The notes under the pieces are model-generated. The model was not told the DNA's origin and ran no database searches. It saw nothing but the letters and a program-made list of their open reading frames with translations. Positions 20,475 through 31,640 of a DNA stretch of 64,000 bases are shown here, one piece after another. Within the stretch, counting starts at the first letter, position 1, and each line of letters opens with the position of its first letter. The position numbers and the translations under genes were made by a program. The DNA is from Elmis aenea (taxonomy: Eukaryota; Arthropoda; Insecta; Coleoptera; Elmidae): positions 60,102,108-60,166,107 of the forward strand of contig OX393577.1 in assembly GCA_947652605.1 (NCBI GenBank), written 5' to 3'.

Positions 20475-21055
20475 GACTTTTATTAAAATATTAATAAAAA
20501 CGTAACAAAATCTTGCGTTTTAATTTTAATGTATGCAACCCTCCATATAAAGAGTATGATTCCCACCAAAAAATTCAAATTCAAATTAAGTTCATAAGTT
20601 GACCACCAGAGGGCCAAATACCGCCATGTACCTCCTTTAACTTCTGTGATCCTGATACAAGAACTGGATTTTCGGATGCGAAATGAAGTAAAATTTTACA
20701 GATTATTTCCTGAGAGCAAAATTTGATTGTTGTATCAGGATCACAGAAGTTAAAGGAGGTAAATGGCGGTTTATGGCCCTCTGGTGGTCAAGTTTCAAAC
20801 TAAATTTGAATTAAAAATTGGTGGGACTGACAATTCTGATGAGAAATGAAGCAAAATTGATTTTTGTATCAGGATCACAGAAGTTATAGGAGGTAAATGG
20901 CGGTGTTTGGCCCTCTGGTGGTCAACTTACAAACTAAATTTGAATTTGAATTTTTTGGTGGGAATCATTCTAGTATGTGGGCTGTGGGTTGCATACATTA
21001 GAATTAAACACAAGATTTTGTAATATTTTTATTAATATCTCAATAGATCTCAACA
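20475..21055. repeat. Foldback repeat just downstream of the CEBPZ stop codon
   Basis: The left arm (from about 20475, with CAAAATCTTGCGTTTTAATT and AATGTATGCAACCC) pairs with the inverse at 20985-21055. Inner blocks with TGACCACCAGAGGGCCAAA and GTATCAGGATCACAGAAG are present three times in both orientations. Because it lies just past the stop at 21198 on the minus strand, the 3' UTR or terminator region may include part of it. Confidence 0.75.
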
Positions 21056-21090
21056 TTATCATAAATAAAAGCACAAAATATTGTAAAATA

Positions 21091-21096
21091 TTTATT
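21091..21096 (-). terminator. Probable polyadenylation signal of CEBPZ
   Basis: AATAAA on the minus strand, about 100 bases downstream of the stop codon at 21198-21200. Other AT-rich alternatives lie nearby. Confidence 0.4.
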
Positions 21097-21197
21097 ATTT
21101 TTTTACACATAATCAAATTACACACGTTCTTACATCTGTAATATGTTAAACATTTACTTAACAATGTTATATAGTACATAACACAATTAATAGTTAT

Positions 21198-22442
21198 CTA
21201 CGACTTCTTAAATTTCTTATTACTTTTTCCAAACTTATGGGTCTGTGGCCGTTTATTATTGAACTTTTTGTCACTTTTACTATATTTGTTGTTTCCCACT
21301 TTTTGGTCAAAACCCTTTATCCATCTGTTTCTTTTGTCTTCCCATGCCAACTGTTTCAAATCTACAACACAAATTATAGTGACAGCATATCAATAACATT
21401 CATTTATTTAAATAAAACTGGATTAACTTTAAGACAACAAAAATAGACGTACCTGCTTTATCTCTGTTAGCCACAGCATTTGCACTTCCAGGTGCAACAC
21501 GTGAACTACCTTCATCATCCAACAATGATGCGAATTCTTCGGCAGAAGCAAATAATGAACTAATATCATCCTTTCCTTTCTTCTTCTTTGATTTACTTTG
21601 AGTTATTACATCATCTTCGTCATCAGAGTCAAAGATTATATCACTTCCATTATCATCATCCGACAAATCACCAATTAGCTCTGCAAGATTCATATTTTTA
21701 CTTGAAAAAAAAAAAAGAAAAATAAATATGTACACACCTTTATCTTCATCATTCATTTCATCAAAATCTTCATCATCATAATCACCACCTACATCTCCTA
21801 TTTCGTTCAAATTATCATCTTCATCTTCTACTTCATCAAAATCACCACCTTCATCTTCACTAACCTCTTCATCTTCACTATTTTCATCATCTTCGTGATT
21901 ACTTTTGCCACCTAAAAAGCATAAAAGTTAACAAAGAGGGATCATTAATATGATTTTTACATACTTTTCTTTTTCTTCTTCAAATTTTCACCGATGTCAT
22001 TTAAATAATCCAGTTCATCGTCCACATCTTTCATTCCGGCCATTTTATCTAACATTTCTTCAAACTCTTCACTGCCTACGGATTCAAGATCGCTATCATC
22101 ATCCTCTTTTTCTGGTTTTTCCTTTTTCCTTCTTTGAAGATATCTACAAATGATAACTATTAGATCAAGGAAGGTTCATTTGCCCAAACTGCAATGCTTA
22201 CGTGTACATAAACATTTCTTCGACAGGTATATTTTTCACCTTTTCATTCAAATAATTTGCAGAAGTTACCGGTCGAGATCGAACGCCTAAAGGTGTATAA
22301 GTTTTACGTTTTCCAAATGTAGGATGTGAACCTTGATTTAAAAGTTCTTCACCTTTTTTGGGATTTTTGAAGACAAACCTGTCCAAAAATCTTATTAGGG
22401 TAAAATCTTTCAAAGGATCTCCTGAATATTTTACTGTTTGAC
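21198..22442 (-). CDS. CEBPZ: CEBPZ/Noc1 orthologue, C-terminal part (five exons)
   Basis: Exons in transcript order are 22442-22202, 22143-21965, 21911-21734, 21700-21453 and 21361-21198, ending in TAG. Landmarks are SGDPLKDFTLIRFLDRFV, then a long Asp/Glu-rich region, SSLFASAEEFASLLDDE, NAVANRDKA and a lysine-rich tail LKQLAWEDKRNRW...KKFKKS, all typical of the CEBPZ C-terminus. The donor of the third exon must be the second GT (after GGTGT) to keep frame. The first exon begins GTCAAACAG and completes the codon left open at 1780, giving ILSG|QTVKYSGDP. It lies upstream of the exons it should follow. Confidence 0.9.
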
Positions 22443-22519
22443 CTGCAAATAGAATGTTTTATGATTATAACTAATATTTTAAAGTAATTTATCGCTACAA
22501 AAAATGACATTATGTAGTA

Positions 22520-23487
22520 CAGGGTGGTCCAAATTCGATGGTATTACATGGGTATCTCGCTTAATAGTCAAGATAGAGAAACGGTTCAATTACCAAAAAT
22601 GTGCAGTTTTATAAGACAAACTTAGAACCGTTTTCAAAAACTTTTTATCATTTCTAGTTTTTGAAATATTTAAGAAAAACTGTTTTTTTGTTATAATTAT
22701 AATGTGTCATATCTCCGTTATTGTTTAAATACCGAAAAAGTTTATGAAAATTATTTTTAGATATTTATATGTATTTTGATAGTATCTACTTTAAAAAAAA
22801 AATTACACTCGCCGTTAAAAAATGACACAAACTTACCTTTTTTTAAATAGAAGCTATTTAAATTCTTATTTTTTCCCATTCCAAATATACAGGGTGATTG
22901 AAATTCGAGTTTAAGCATGGGAATCTCGCTTATTTTAATAGCTAGAGTATAGGTTTAAATTTGGCAAAGTAGCTAAATTTGGTGCTTATTAATAATCCAA
23001 AGAGAAATTGAAAATATCTTAAACGGTATCCGAAAAAATTAGGAAAAATCGGAAAATACGATTTTTGAAAATCATCTATAACTCCTTTGGAGTTTAAAAT
23101 ATTTTAAATGTGTAAAAACATTACCCAAGCAACTTTTTAAGCCGAATCAGATGGCTGTCACAAATTTTTTCTAGACCGATTCGTTTTTGTTTTATGACAA
23201 CCAACTTTATTTTTTCTTACGGGAGCAACTTTTGCTACTTACATAATCAAATAGTATTTATTTTTCTGAATCCATTCATGTATTTTACTTCATCTTTCAT
23301 TGTAATTTTAAAGATGAAAAACAAAAATAGGCTGTGAAAACAAGAAAAACTGGAAATGATAGAATATATTTGAGAACTGTTCTGAGTTTGTCTCAAAAAA
23401 CTGCACATTTTTGGTAATTTAACCGCTTCTCTATCTTGAATATTAAGTGAGATACCCATGCAATCCCATCGAATTTGGACCACCCTG
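22520..23487. mobile_element. Foldback MITE, family G1 copy 3, with a nested fragment
   Basis: It starts CAGGGTGGTCCAAATTCGA in the CEBPZ intron just upstream of 22442 and ends with the inverse at 23487, flanked by TA. The middle, from about 22889 to 23215, is occupied by a different CAGGGTG-ended fragment (CAGGGTGATTGAAATTCGAG) without a visible matching end. A similar fragment lies in reverse at 37700-37945. Confidence 0.8.
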
Positions 23488-23754
23488 TACATCAAAAATC
23501 AGGCAGGTGAAACCCGATGTCAATTTCATAACTACGAAAACATATTAAAAAATAAAAATAACAAAAAAGCATTTGGTATAAATCCTCGTAGACATGATTA
23601 TTAATATCCCCAGATGGTATTTGCCCTTTTTTCAACCAAAAAATCGATTTTCTTTAAAACTAAAGCAAATCCCTCCAAACTTTTTATAGGTACACGTTAT
23701 TTATGGCCAAATTAAAGATTATTAGTCCTTTAATAATACATTTAATTTCTGAAT

Positions 23755-24005
23755 GCGACTATTTATACATACAGTATGTATGAATAATTGGCTATTTATA
23801 CATACAATAAACTTATTTCTAAGGCCCAACTTCTTATTTATATATATTTTTTACATTAGGTTAAAGGTTAGGTAAGAGTTTTTTTTTAAGAAAAACTATT
23901 TCTTAGTTTCATTGGTTTATCTCAGTTAATTAAAAAAAAAAGTATGTATAAATAATCAATCAGTTATACATACTGTATGTATAAATAACCTCATCCTTAA
24001 TTTCT
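23755..24005. repeat. Short inverted repeats of TATTTATACATACAGTATG type
   Basis: TATTTATACATACAGTATG-like palindromes at about 23760, 23800, 23940 and 23975 face each other, forming a small foldback. Nothing else is recognised in 23490-24037. Confidence 0.55.
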
Positions 24006-24037
24006 ACGTGAAAAATGGGAAAAGTGCAAAGGCTATA

Positions 24038-24860
24038 CAGGGTGCACCACGACCCTGAGATTCTTCGATAGCTCCTTCATTAATGAAAATATCAAAAAAT
24101 GTTTAATACAAATGTTGTGCGAACCTATTTTCTACATAACCTAAAATTATTTTCAAATATACAGGGTGTTTCGTTTGACCGGCACATATAAAAATTTAAT
24201 TTTTTTAAATAGAACACCCTGTATATTTTTACATTTTTGGATTCCTCTTAAAATTTACTTTAAAAAATGTATAAGGTTATGTGGGTTTTAAGTCAACCGT
24301 TTTCGTAAAATTTACATTTTTGTGAAAATTTTGAGCGATACAGCACTTTCATTTTTTTTTACATTGAAGTTATTTAAAAAAGCGGTAAAATTTCGTTTAA
24401 AATTTAGATTGACAATAGAATAATTAACACTTTGCGCTAGCTACATTTTAAAAATATTATACAGGGTGTTTTTTACGCTTGGTCAAACTTGTGAAACTTT
24501 AAACATCGATAAGTCATTTTTCTTAAATGCAACACCCTGTATATTTTTACATTTTCTTGTAGAGAATTTCATTGTCTTTCGAAATTATTAAGCATGTCCT
24601 ATACCTAAAGTTAATATTTTTCGAGCTATCTCGATTTTTATTAGTATTACTACGGCAATTAAAATATTTTAAAGTGGGCCATGGACGTGTCGTAATTTTT
24701 TAAAGAATTTTTAAACAAAAGAATAAAAAGAGCTGCAACTTTAATTTTAGGCTAAAAATGTACCCCATTTCCCCGAAATTTATCGTATAAATTGTTCAAG
24801 ATTATGTCCTTGTTCTACGCACAGCCGTAGACGTTGTCTGAAAGACTCTAGCTCCCTTTA
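24038..24860. repeat. Right arm of the long inverted repeat, reverse complement of 46-878
   Basis: It starts CAGGGTGCACCACGACC after TA and runs into the gap. The same two micro-units (CAGGGTGTT...AACACCCTG) occur as in the left arm. If the two gaps were one locus, 24038-24860, gap and 46-878 would form a single complete TIR element. Confidence 0.85.
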
Positions 24861-25060
24861 NNNNNNNNNNNNNNNNNNNNNNNNNNNNNNNNNNNNNNNN
24901 NNNNNNNNNNNNNNNNNNNNNNNNNNNNNNNNNNNNNNNNNNNNNNNNNNNNNNNNNNNNNNNNNNNNNNNNNNNNNNNNNNNNNNNNNNNNNNNNNNNN
25001 NNNNNNNNNNNNNNNNNNNNNNNNNNNNNNNNNNNNNNNNNNNNNNNNNNNNNNNNNNNN
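24861..25060. other. Assembly gap (200 N, nominal)
   Basis: It separates a foldback arm from the middle of a gag-pol frame. The integrase and 3' LTR expected for that element are absent on the left of the gap, so the true gap is larger or the join is wrong. Confidence 0.99.
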
Positions 25061-27890
25061 AATCTTGTTTAAGAGCTAATGTCTGTTCAAAAGGCATCTC
25101 TTCTAAGATTAACAAATTATGACATCGACTCAACGCATCAACATGCCTCATACGTTCGTTAGAACGATGTTCTACTGTATAATCAAAGTTTTCTAAAAAC
25201 AATGCCCAACGCATAATCTTTGGACTAATATCTTTTTTACTCAATGTTTGCTTTAAACTGTTACAGTCAGTTATTATTTTAAATTTAATGCCATGTAGAT
25301 AAGTGTAAAATCTTTTCAATGCAAATATTATAGCTAAACATTCTAATTCGTAACTATGTAAATTTTTCTCAGCATCAGAGGTACGTTTACTAAAAAAGAA
25401 TACTGGGTGCATTTTATCGTCATTTTGTTTTTGAAGTAGAGTAGCGCCAAATCCGGCACTAGAAGCATCACAATGAAGTTCTGTGTCAGCTTGAGATGAA
25501 TAAATAGCAAGTACAGGTTCTTCAGCTAATTTTCTTTTTATTAATTCAAATGTACTGTATTCAACTTCCGTAAACTTCCATTCTTCTTTAGCCTTCAATA
25601 AATCATATAATGGCTTTGCTAAAACAGAAAAGTTCTGTATGAATTTTCTAAAGTAACTGGCTAGCCCTAAGAACGAGTGCAGTTGTTTTTGGTTTTGTGG
25701 TACAGGAAACTCTAACATTGCTTCGACGTTGCTTTTGTTTGGTTTAATGCCATTCACATCAATCGAATATCCAAGATAATCGATGCTGTCATATAAAAAC
25801 ATGCATTTATCTTCTCTAAGTTCTAAACAATTATTGATGCAGATACAAAAGACTTCCTTTAGAACTTCTAAGTTTTCCTTAAGTGTTGTTGTCGCTACCA
25901 AAATGTCATCTAGGTAAATAATTATTTTGCCAGCTCTAAGCAAAGGTTGAAATGCTTTGTTGACAAATCTCATGAAAACGGATGGACTATTCTTTAGACC
26001 AAAAGGCATTTTTAAAAATTCATATTGCCCCGTCGGTGTAACAAATGAAGTATATTTTACGGAATCTTCGGATAACTTGACATGATAAAAAGCATTCTTT
26101 AAATCAAGTTTTGAAAAATAACTTTTACCGCGCAATTGATCAATTAAGTCTTCTATCAACGGCAAGGGGAAACAATCTTTAACTAATATTTTATTTAATT
26201 CACGAAAATCTATACATAGGCGTACTGAACCATTTTTGCGTTTGACTAACACAATAGGCGAACTATATTCCGAACAACTTTCACGAATGACTCCTTGGTC
26301 CAACAAATCTTTGATTACATCATCTAATTGTTGTTTTTCTAAAATTGACAGTCTTCTCGGTCTGAAATAAAATGGTTTTTTATCTGTAACACTAATTGTC
26401 ATTTCAGAATCAGTTAATGGTTTGCCAGGTCTGATTGGTTCTATATAATTTTTCTCATAAAAAGTTAAGAAGTTAAGTTTGGTTTTGGCGTCTAACTTTG
26501 AGCAAACATTCAAAGAAGTTTCTTTACAGTCAAATTCATTAATTAACATTATTTCATTGGTTTCACAATTCTTTTCAATAATTAATTCAGGGCCTAATTT
26601 GATAATTATATCAGGTAAAGAAATAAAGTCACGTCCTAACAAACAATCGTGCATCATAGTGTCATTATGTACAACATAAAAATTCAGTTTACATTCAAAA
26701 TTATTCACAAAAATCAGGGTTTCAATAATACCTATAATTTTAAGTTTAGAATTATTTATACCAAACCATTTACAATTTGATTGATCTACATGCTTTACAA
26801 GAGTTTGAGGTACTAAATTAGATTTTATTAATGAAATTGGACTGCCTGTATCTAAAATTGAATTTAAATTTATTTCAAAATTGTTTGCTTTCACAGATAA
26901 TTCAACTAAATAAGGGGGTGTAGTCTTACTCTCTAATACTACTTGTTGTTCTGGCTCCTCTTGTACTTCTTTCTTCTCTTCGCTTAACTCTGGTGGCACA
27001 ATGTCTTGTTTTGAAAAATCTTTGACTTCTACTAAGTGTGTACCCTGGGAACTGGAAGTTCTTTGCGACTCTTGATTCTGGTTGGATTGACGTTTTCGAC
27101 ATTCATTGGCTCTGTGACCCATCAAACCACAATTGAAACAGGATCCTCGCTGCCTAGGAGACTTTGGGCATTCAGCAGCACGATGACCCTTCATGTTACA
27201 ATTATAGCAATTACCACTGCTTCCTAAAGGTGACTTCGCTGTCTGATAGTACGTTGACGTATTTTGAGGACGAACAGTATTTTCTTGGCGACTAATATTT
27301 GACATGACTCTGGATAAGTGACTAAGAGACATGAATTCTTGCATTTTTGCTTGTGATTCAAGCACAGGATTATCAAAGCCATCGATAACGTATTGGATGA
27401 TGTCTTCTTCACTCAGGTTTAAACGATTTGCAAGAACAACTTTATCTTGATAATATGTAGCAAATTTTTCATTACGGCGCCAACGACGAGCTTCAAATGC
27501 TTTCATTAGGCTAATTTTATGTGGCCTACTGTCGAACATTGACTTCAATTCCTCTTTTAACTGTTCCCATGCGATTGTGACTAATTCAGGCTTAGAATGA
27601 AACCATGATAATGCATTACCTTGGAGCTTGCTCACACATACTAATTGCATCACCTCTTCTGTAACTCGGTATGTTCTTTGAACTGCTTCTACTCTCGATA
27701 GCCATGTATCCACGTTTTCTGTTGCACTACCGCCAAATTCGGGAATTAACGCTGCTATTTCCTTAGACGAATATTTTGGGGTTGTAACACGGTGTTCTGC
27801 ATTAATTTGTAATGCTCTCATTGTTGCTTCAATAACTTCTTCTAGCGAAAATCCATTCGCGGCACCATTGACGTGGTTTTGTTCCTCCAT
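25061..27890 (-). mobile_element. Ty3/gypsy LTR retrotransposon gag-pol, intact frame up to RNase H
   Basis: A single uninterrupted frame starts at 27890 and gives 943 readable residues before the gap. In order: a gag region (about 1-220); two CX2CX4HX4C zinc knuckles (about 228-241 and 251-264); an aspartic protease with DTGS (347-350); reverse transcriptase with a catalytic Asp in LDLKNAF (about 596) and YLDD (659-662); and RNase H with Asp at about 809 and the TDCNSLK block near 875. Integrase is missing because of the gap. Gag and pol share one frame with no frameshift, as in some Ty3/gypsy lineages. An intact frame plus near-identical LTRs suggests recent activity. Confidence 0.93.
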
Positions 27891-27952
27891 CGCTGTGTTC
27901 TTTGCTTACACCAAAAATAGCGCCTGCAAGCCCGAACCGCACACCTGATAAC

Positions 27953-28188
27953 TGTAGGAGGCCTTTCGAAATAAAACCACTAGTTTAAATGGTAGTACAA
28001 TATATTCTTCCTCGCATAACACACATAAGCATAATTCATAACTGCTTGCCAAGACCAGCACACACATAACGTTCTACCGCCAACATAACATAACCTCTAT
28101 CTTGTCACGCGCACACCCCACCATAATGGACGCAGGAAATGACGTAACAACCAGCGGGAAACATTTAAATTTAAACATTTCTCCCACA
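27953..28188 (-). mobile_element. 5' LTR of the gypsy element, 236 bp
   Basis: On the minus strand it starts TGTGGGAG and ends CTCCTACA, matching the solo LTR at 19757-19992. Flanking ATTT at 28189-28192 (AAAT on the minus strand) fits the target duplication. The leader between the LTR and the ATG (27891-27952) holds no primer-binding site that I can assign to a particular tRNA. Confidence 0.88.
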
Positions 28189-28906
28189 ATTTAAAAGATC
28201 TAAATATTTACACTATCTTAAGACTAAATGAACACATTTAAACAACTAAATAACACGTGCATTAAGTTTTAAACGATTTGCTTAAGTTTAAAAGTTGATT
28301 TTGCGCTTTTTCCTTACAAATAATTCATAAGTTGGCAGACTTGATCGAATTTGTAAACAATAGCATCTAGCGGCTGACAAATATGGATTCTTTTCTTAAA
28401 AGAAATTAAAATTTAGTAATAGGATCATATGAATGCAAGGAGTAATACCCCAGATTGAGTTCTAGTGTTTTTCGATTCATAAGTTGGCACACCCTGGATT
28501 AAATTTGTAAACATTAACAACCGTCAGCTGATCATGAAATATTTTTCTACTTCTAAAGTCATCTATCTACGTGATACAACAAAATTATTTATGTCTATTG
28601 AGGGTGTAAATAACAGGTGAATGAAGTTTTGAACCATTTACTGTGGTTTAAAAGTAGTTTTTGCACTATCTTTTTTTTACAAGTAACCCCAAATTGAATA
28701 ACAATAGCATCTAGCAGCTGATTATGAATGCTTTTGGCAGGAGAGCTTGTAAATATTTATTTGGATTAGGATCACATTTTAAAATCAGAATTTGAACTGT
28801 TCTAGTATAAATAATTGTTATTTAGGGTAATAAATAACATATTTGTCAAAGTTTAAGCGTATCGCTGGGTTAAAAATGTTTTGATTTTTGTTTGAAAAAG
28901 GTGCTA
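28189..28906. repeat. Inverted duplicate of 19039-19756
   Basis: The flank of the gypsy element is the reverse complement of the flank of the solo LTR, so the element inserted before the segment was duplicated. No gene is seen. Confidence 0.9.
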
Positions 28907-28908
28907 TA

Positions 28909-30438
28909 CAGGGTGCCCATTTTTCTAACCTGTTGTATGGGTAACTCCGTTAATATTAGAGTTACAGAAACGTTTAAATTAGCAAATTTAAAGGGAAATC
29001 TGTTACCATTTTCAAATTTGACCTACGTCATCAACTTTTTGAAATATTTTGAAAAAACTGAAAAATGTCGATTTTTTCAAACTTGAATAATTCTGTAACC
29101 ATATAAGTTAGAACAAAAATAAAAATTGACTTTTATAGATACTTTTACGTAGATTTTAAATATGTTAACGAAATTTTCATAGCACTCTCGATTTCCGAGT
29201 TATAGCACAAACTTGCATTTTTTTAAATGGAAGTCATAGTTGGCTGTGGTCTTATTAAAAAGGTTATTTTTTTCTCGTTTCAATGATATAAGGTTTGTTA
29301 TGCTTTACTCTTGTAGTTTTTCTTTAAATAAGCAACACTTATTTCACATGTTCACAGCCTACTAATAGATGGGAGTTATCCCGTGTTGATGTTCTTTTTT
29401 TTCGATGTGACATTTAAGAGTTGTCTCTTATGTTAGTGTAGCAGTTATTAGCCAGTTACAAATTTTAAAAACAAAACCTTAGAGTTTGTCAAACATAATT
29501 TATTGTTTGTTTTACGTATAAATCTCTCTCGTGTTGATCAAAATTTTTGTTTATTATAAATTTCAAAAACAATGCTTTTTAATGCAGAAATATTATCAGG
29601 CTTTTTGGTATACCCGTATTTTTTTAAATTGGTTTCTAATAACGAAAATAATTTCTTTCTTGGTTGGCTCTTTTCCATAAATCTTTGCAAATACATTTCA
29701 CTTGAATTTCTACTATTTCTATTACAAGCGTAGTAATAGAAAAGCATGTTTTTTTTCTTCATTAGAACACATTGTTTTTGAAATTTACAATAAACTCAAT
29801 CAAAAATTTTGACCAACACGAGAGATTTATACGTAAAACAAACAATAAATTGTTTGACAAACTCTAAGGTTTTGTTTTTAAAATTTGTAACTGGCTAATA
29901 ACTGCTACACTAACAATAAGAGACAACTCTTAAATGTCACATCGAAAATAAAGAACATCAACACGGGATAACTCCCATCTATTAGTAGGCTGTGAACATG
30001 TGAAATAAGTGTTGCTTATTTAAAGAAAAACTACAAGAGTAAAGCATAACAAACCTTATATCATTGAAACGAGAAAAAAATAACCTTTTTAATAAGACCA
30101 CAGCCAACTACGACTTCCATTTAAAAAAATGCAAGTTTGTGCTATAACTCGGAAATCGAGAGGTCTATGAAAATTTCGTTAACATATTTAAAATCTACGT
30201 AAAAATATCTAGAATAGTCAATTTTTATTTTTGTTTTAACTCATATGGTTACGGAATTATCAAGTTTGAAAAAATCAACCTTTTTCAGTTTTTTCAAAAA
30301 GTTGATGACGTAGGTCTAATTTGGAAATGGCATCAGATTTCCCTTTAAATTCTGCACAAATATGCTAATTTAAACGTGTCTGTATCTCTAATATTAACGG
30401 AGTTACCCATACAACAGGTTAGAAAAATGGGCACCCTG
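28909..30438. mobile_element. Foldback element, CAGGGTGCCCATTTTTC ends, copy 2 (1.53 kb)
   Basis: Same family as 17497-19036, TA on both sides. The centre (about 29400-29930) differs from copy 1 by several indels, more than the adjacent duplicated flank does. The flank beyond 30440 does not match the flank of copy 1. Confidence 0.88.
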
Positions 30439-30744
30439 TATACTATAGTTTATACTTTTTTCATGATTCAGTAATATTTATAAGTCGTAATTCGAACCTT
30501 ATCTAGTTAGAAATTAGTTTTTTTGTCTTAAAATTTATACATTATGTTATTTACACTCTGTATAACAATTATATATCCTTAGATGGTTTAATTTGATTAA
30601 AAAATTTGAATTAAAAATGGAAAAAGTGCAGATTAGCTTTTGCAATAATTGATAACTTTAAAATAAAAGCAATTGCCTCAAACTTGACCAAGACTTTTAA
30701 AACTGGTTATACCTAATTCAGATTTATTGTAATATGTTAATATA

Positions 30745-31073
30745 AGGTGACCAATCGTCCTCCTTTAGGGAGGACGGTCCTTCTTTTGTAAATTCTGTCC
30801 TCCCTCGAAAAGTGTCCTCCTACATGTCCTCCATTTCGATACATTGACAAAAAATATTCATTCAGTGGAAAAGTACTCATTTGAATAATAATTAATAGGC
30901 ATGTAAGCATATTTACATGTTACAAATGTCTTTATTATGCGCATTTATCATATTATAGTGTATTATTGTTACAATGAATAAAATGTTTCTTTTATTTACG
31001 ATATTTTTTTCTTCAATTTATTTGTGTCCTCCTTTTCATTGTGAAAAAGTTGGTCGCCTTAAGATAATAGATT
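30745..31073. mobile_element. Candidate non-autonomous TIR element with AAGGTGACCAA ends
   Basis: It begins AAGGTGACCAATCGTCCTCC and ends TTGGTCGCCTT, an imperfect inverted pair. The body repeats TGTCCTCC several times. It abuts the exon-like sequence at 31072. No clear target duplication and no transposase are seen. Confidence 0.5.
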
Positions 31074-31440
31074 ATCTGCAGCTAAACAAATAACATATTA
31101 AGTGTAAATGTATTAAATATTTAAATAAAGTTTTAAAAATTAATGCCAAAATGTACAAGGAGAACTTTGATGTTGAGAGTTTCCACTGAGTTATGTGATT
31201 GGCTTTCACGGCATGTCCTGTAGATAACTTGATTTCCTGGCTGAAACCACATCAACGGTGGCTTCATATTCCATGTTTTGTTTAATTCCACTTGGACATC
31301 TTTTGAGTCCATTGCTTAGAAGTTATTGAAGGACTTTCCAGTGCAACTGAAAGCAATAATTTAAATTAGAAGTCTCAAAATAAAATGATGATACTGAGCA
31401 AGTTGAAAAGTACTATTTACAAGATCTAAATATTTACACT
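31072..31440 (-). other. Exon-like sequence of an unrecognised gene, with an empty LTR site
   Basis: On the minus strand CTTTCAG is followed by sequence with a frame from the ATG at 31312 reading about 60 codons, including NKTWNMKPPLMWFQ and YRTCRESQSHNS. Another frame from the acceptor reads 20 codons to a stop. The copy at 20045-20345 is inverted. Left of the exon the sequence reads as the uninterrupted target of the gypsy LTR. I do not recognise the product. Confidence 0.4.
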
Positions 31441-31640
31441 ATCTTAAGACTAAATTAACACATTTAAACAACTAAATTTATTAAGTTATGATTTACAATC
31501 TTATCGTCTTACCTTTTAAATTTAATCATCGCTTTACTTGATGCATTCTGGTATCATCTTAGTGTTTTCTTAACTTAAGTTCAAAATAGTTGTTTATTGC
31601 CATAACAAAACGATGTCTTCAAATCCTTCTACGTAGTTTT

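Noticed and set aside
21721..21738. CEBPZ exon ending at the first donor (AAAG|GTGTGT, 21738)
   Set aside because: It would put the next exon out of frame, with a stop within a few codons. The second GT at 21733 keeps the frame.
26479..27227. Plus-strand frames opposite gag-pol
   Set aside because: Shadows of the long minus-strand gag-pol frame.
27891..27952. tRNA gene or tRNA-primed site in the gypsy leader
   Set aside because: There is a GGTTCGGG stretch, but no cloverleaf and no TGG next to the LTR that would define a primer-binding site.
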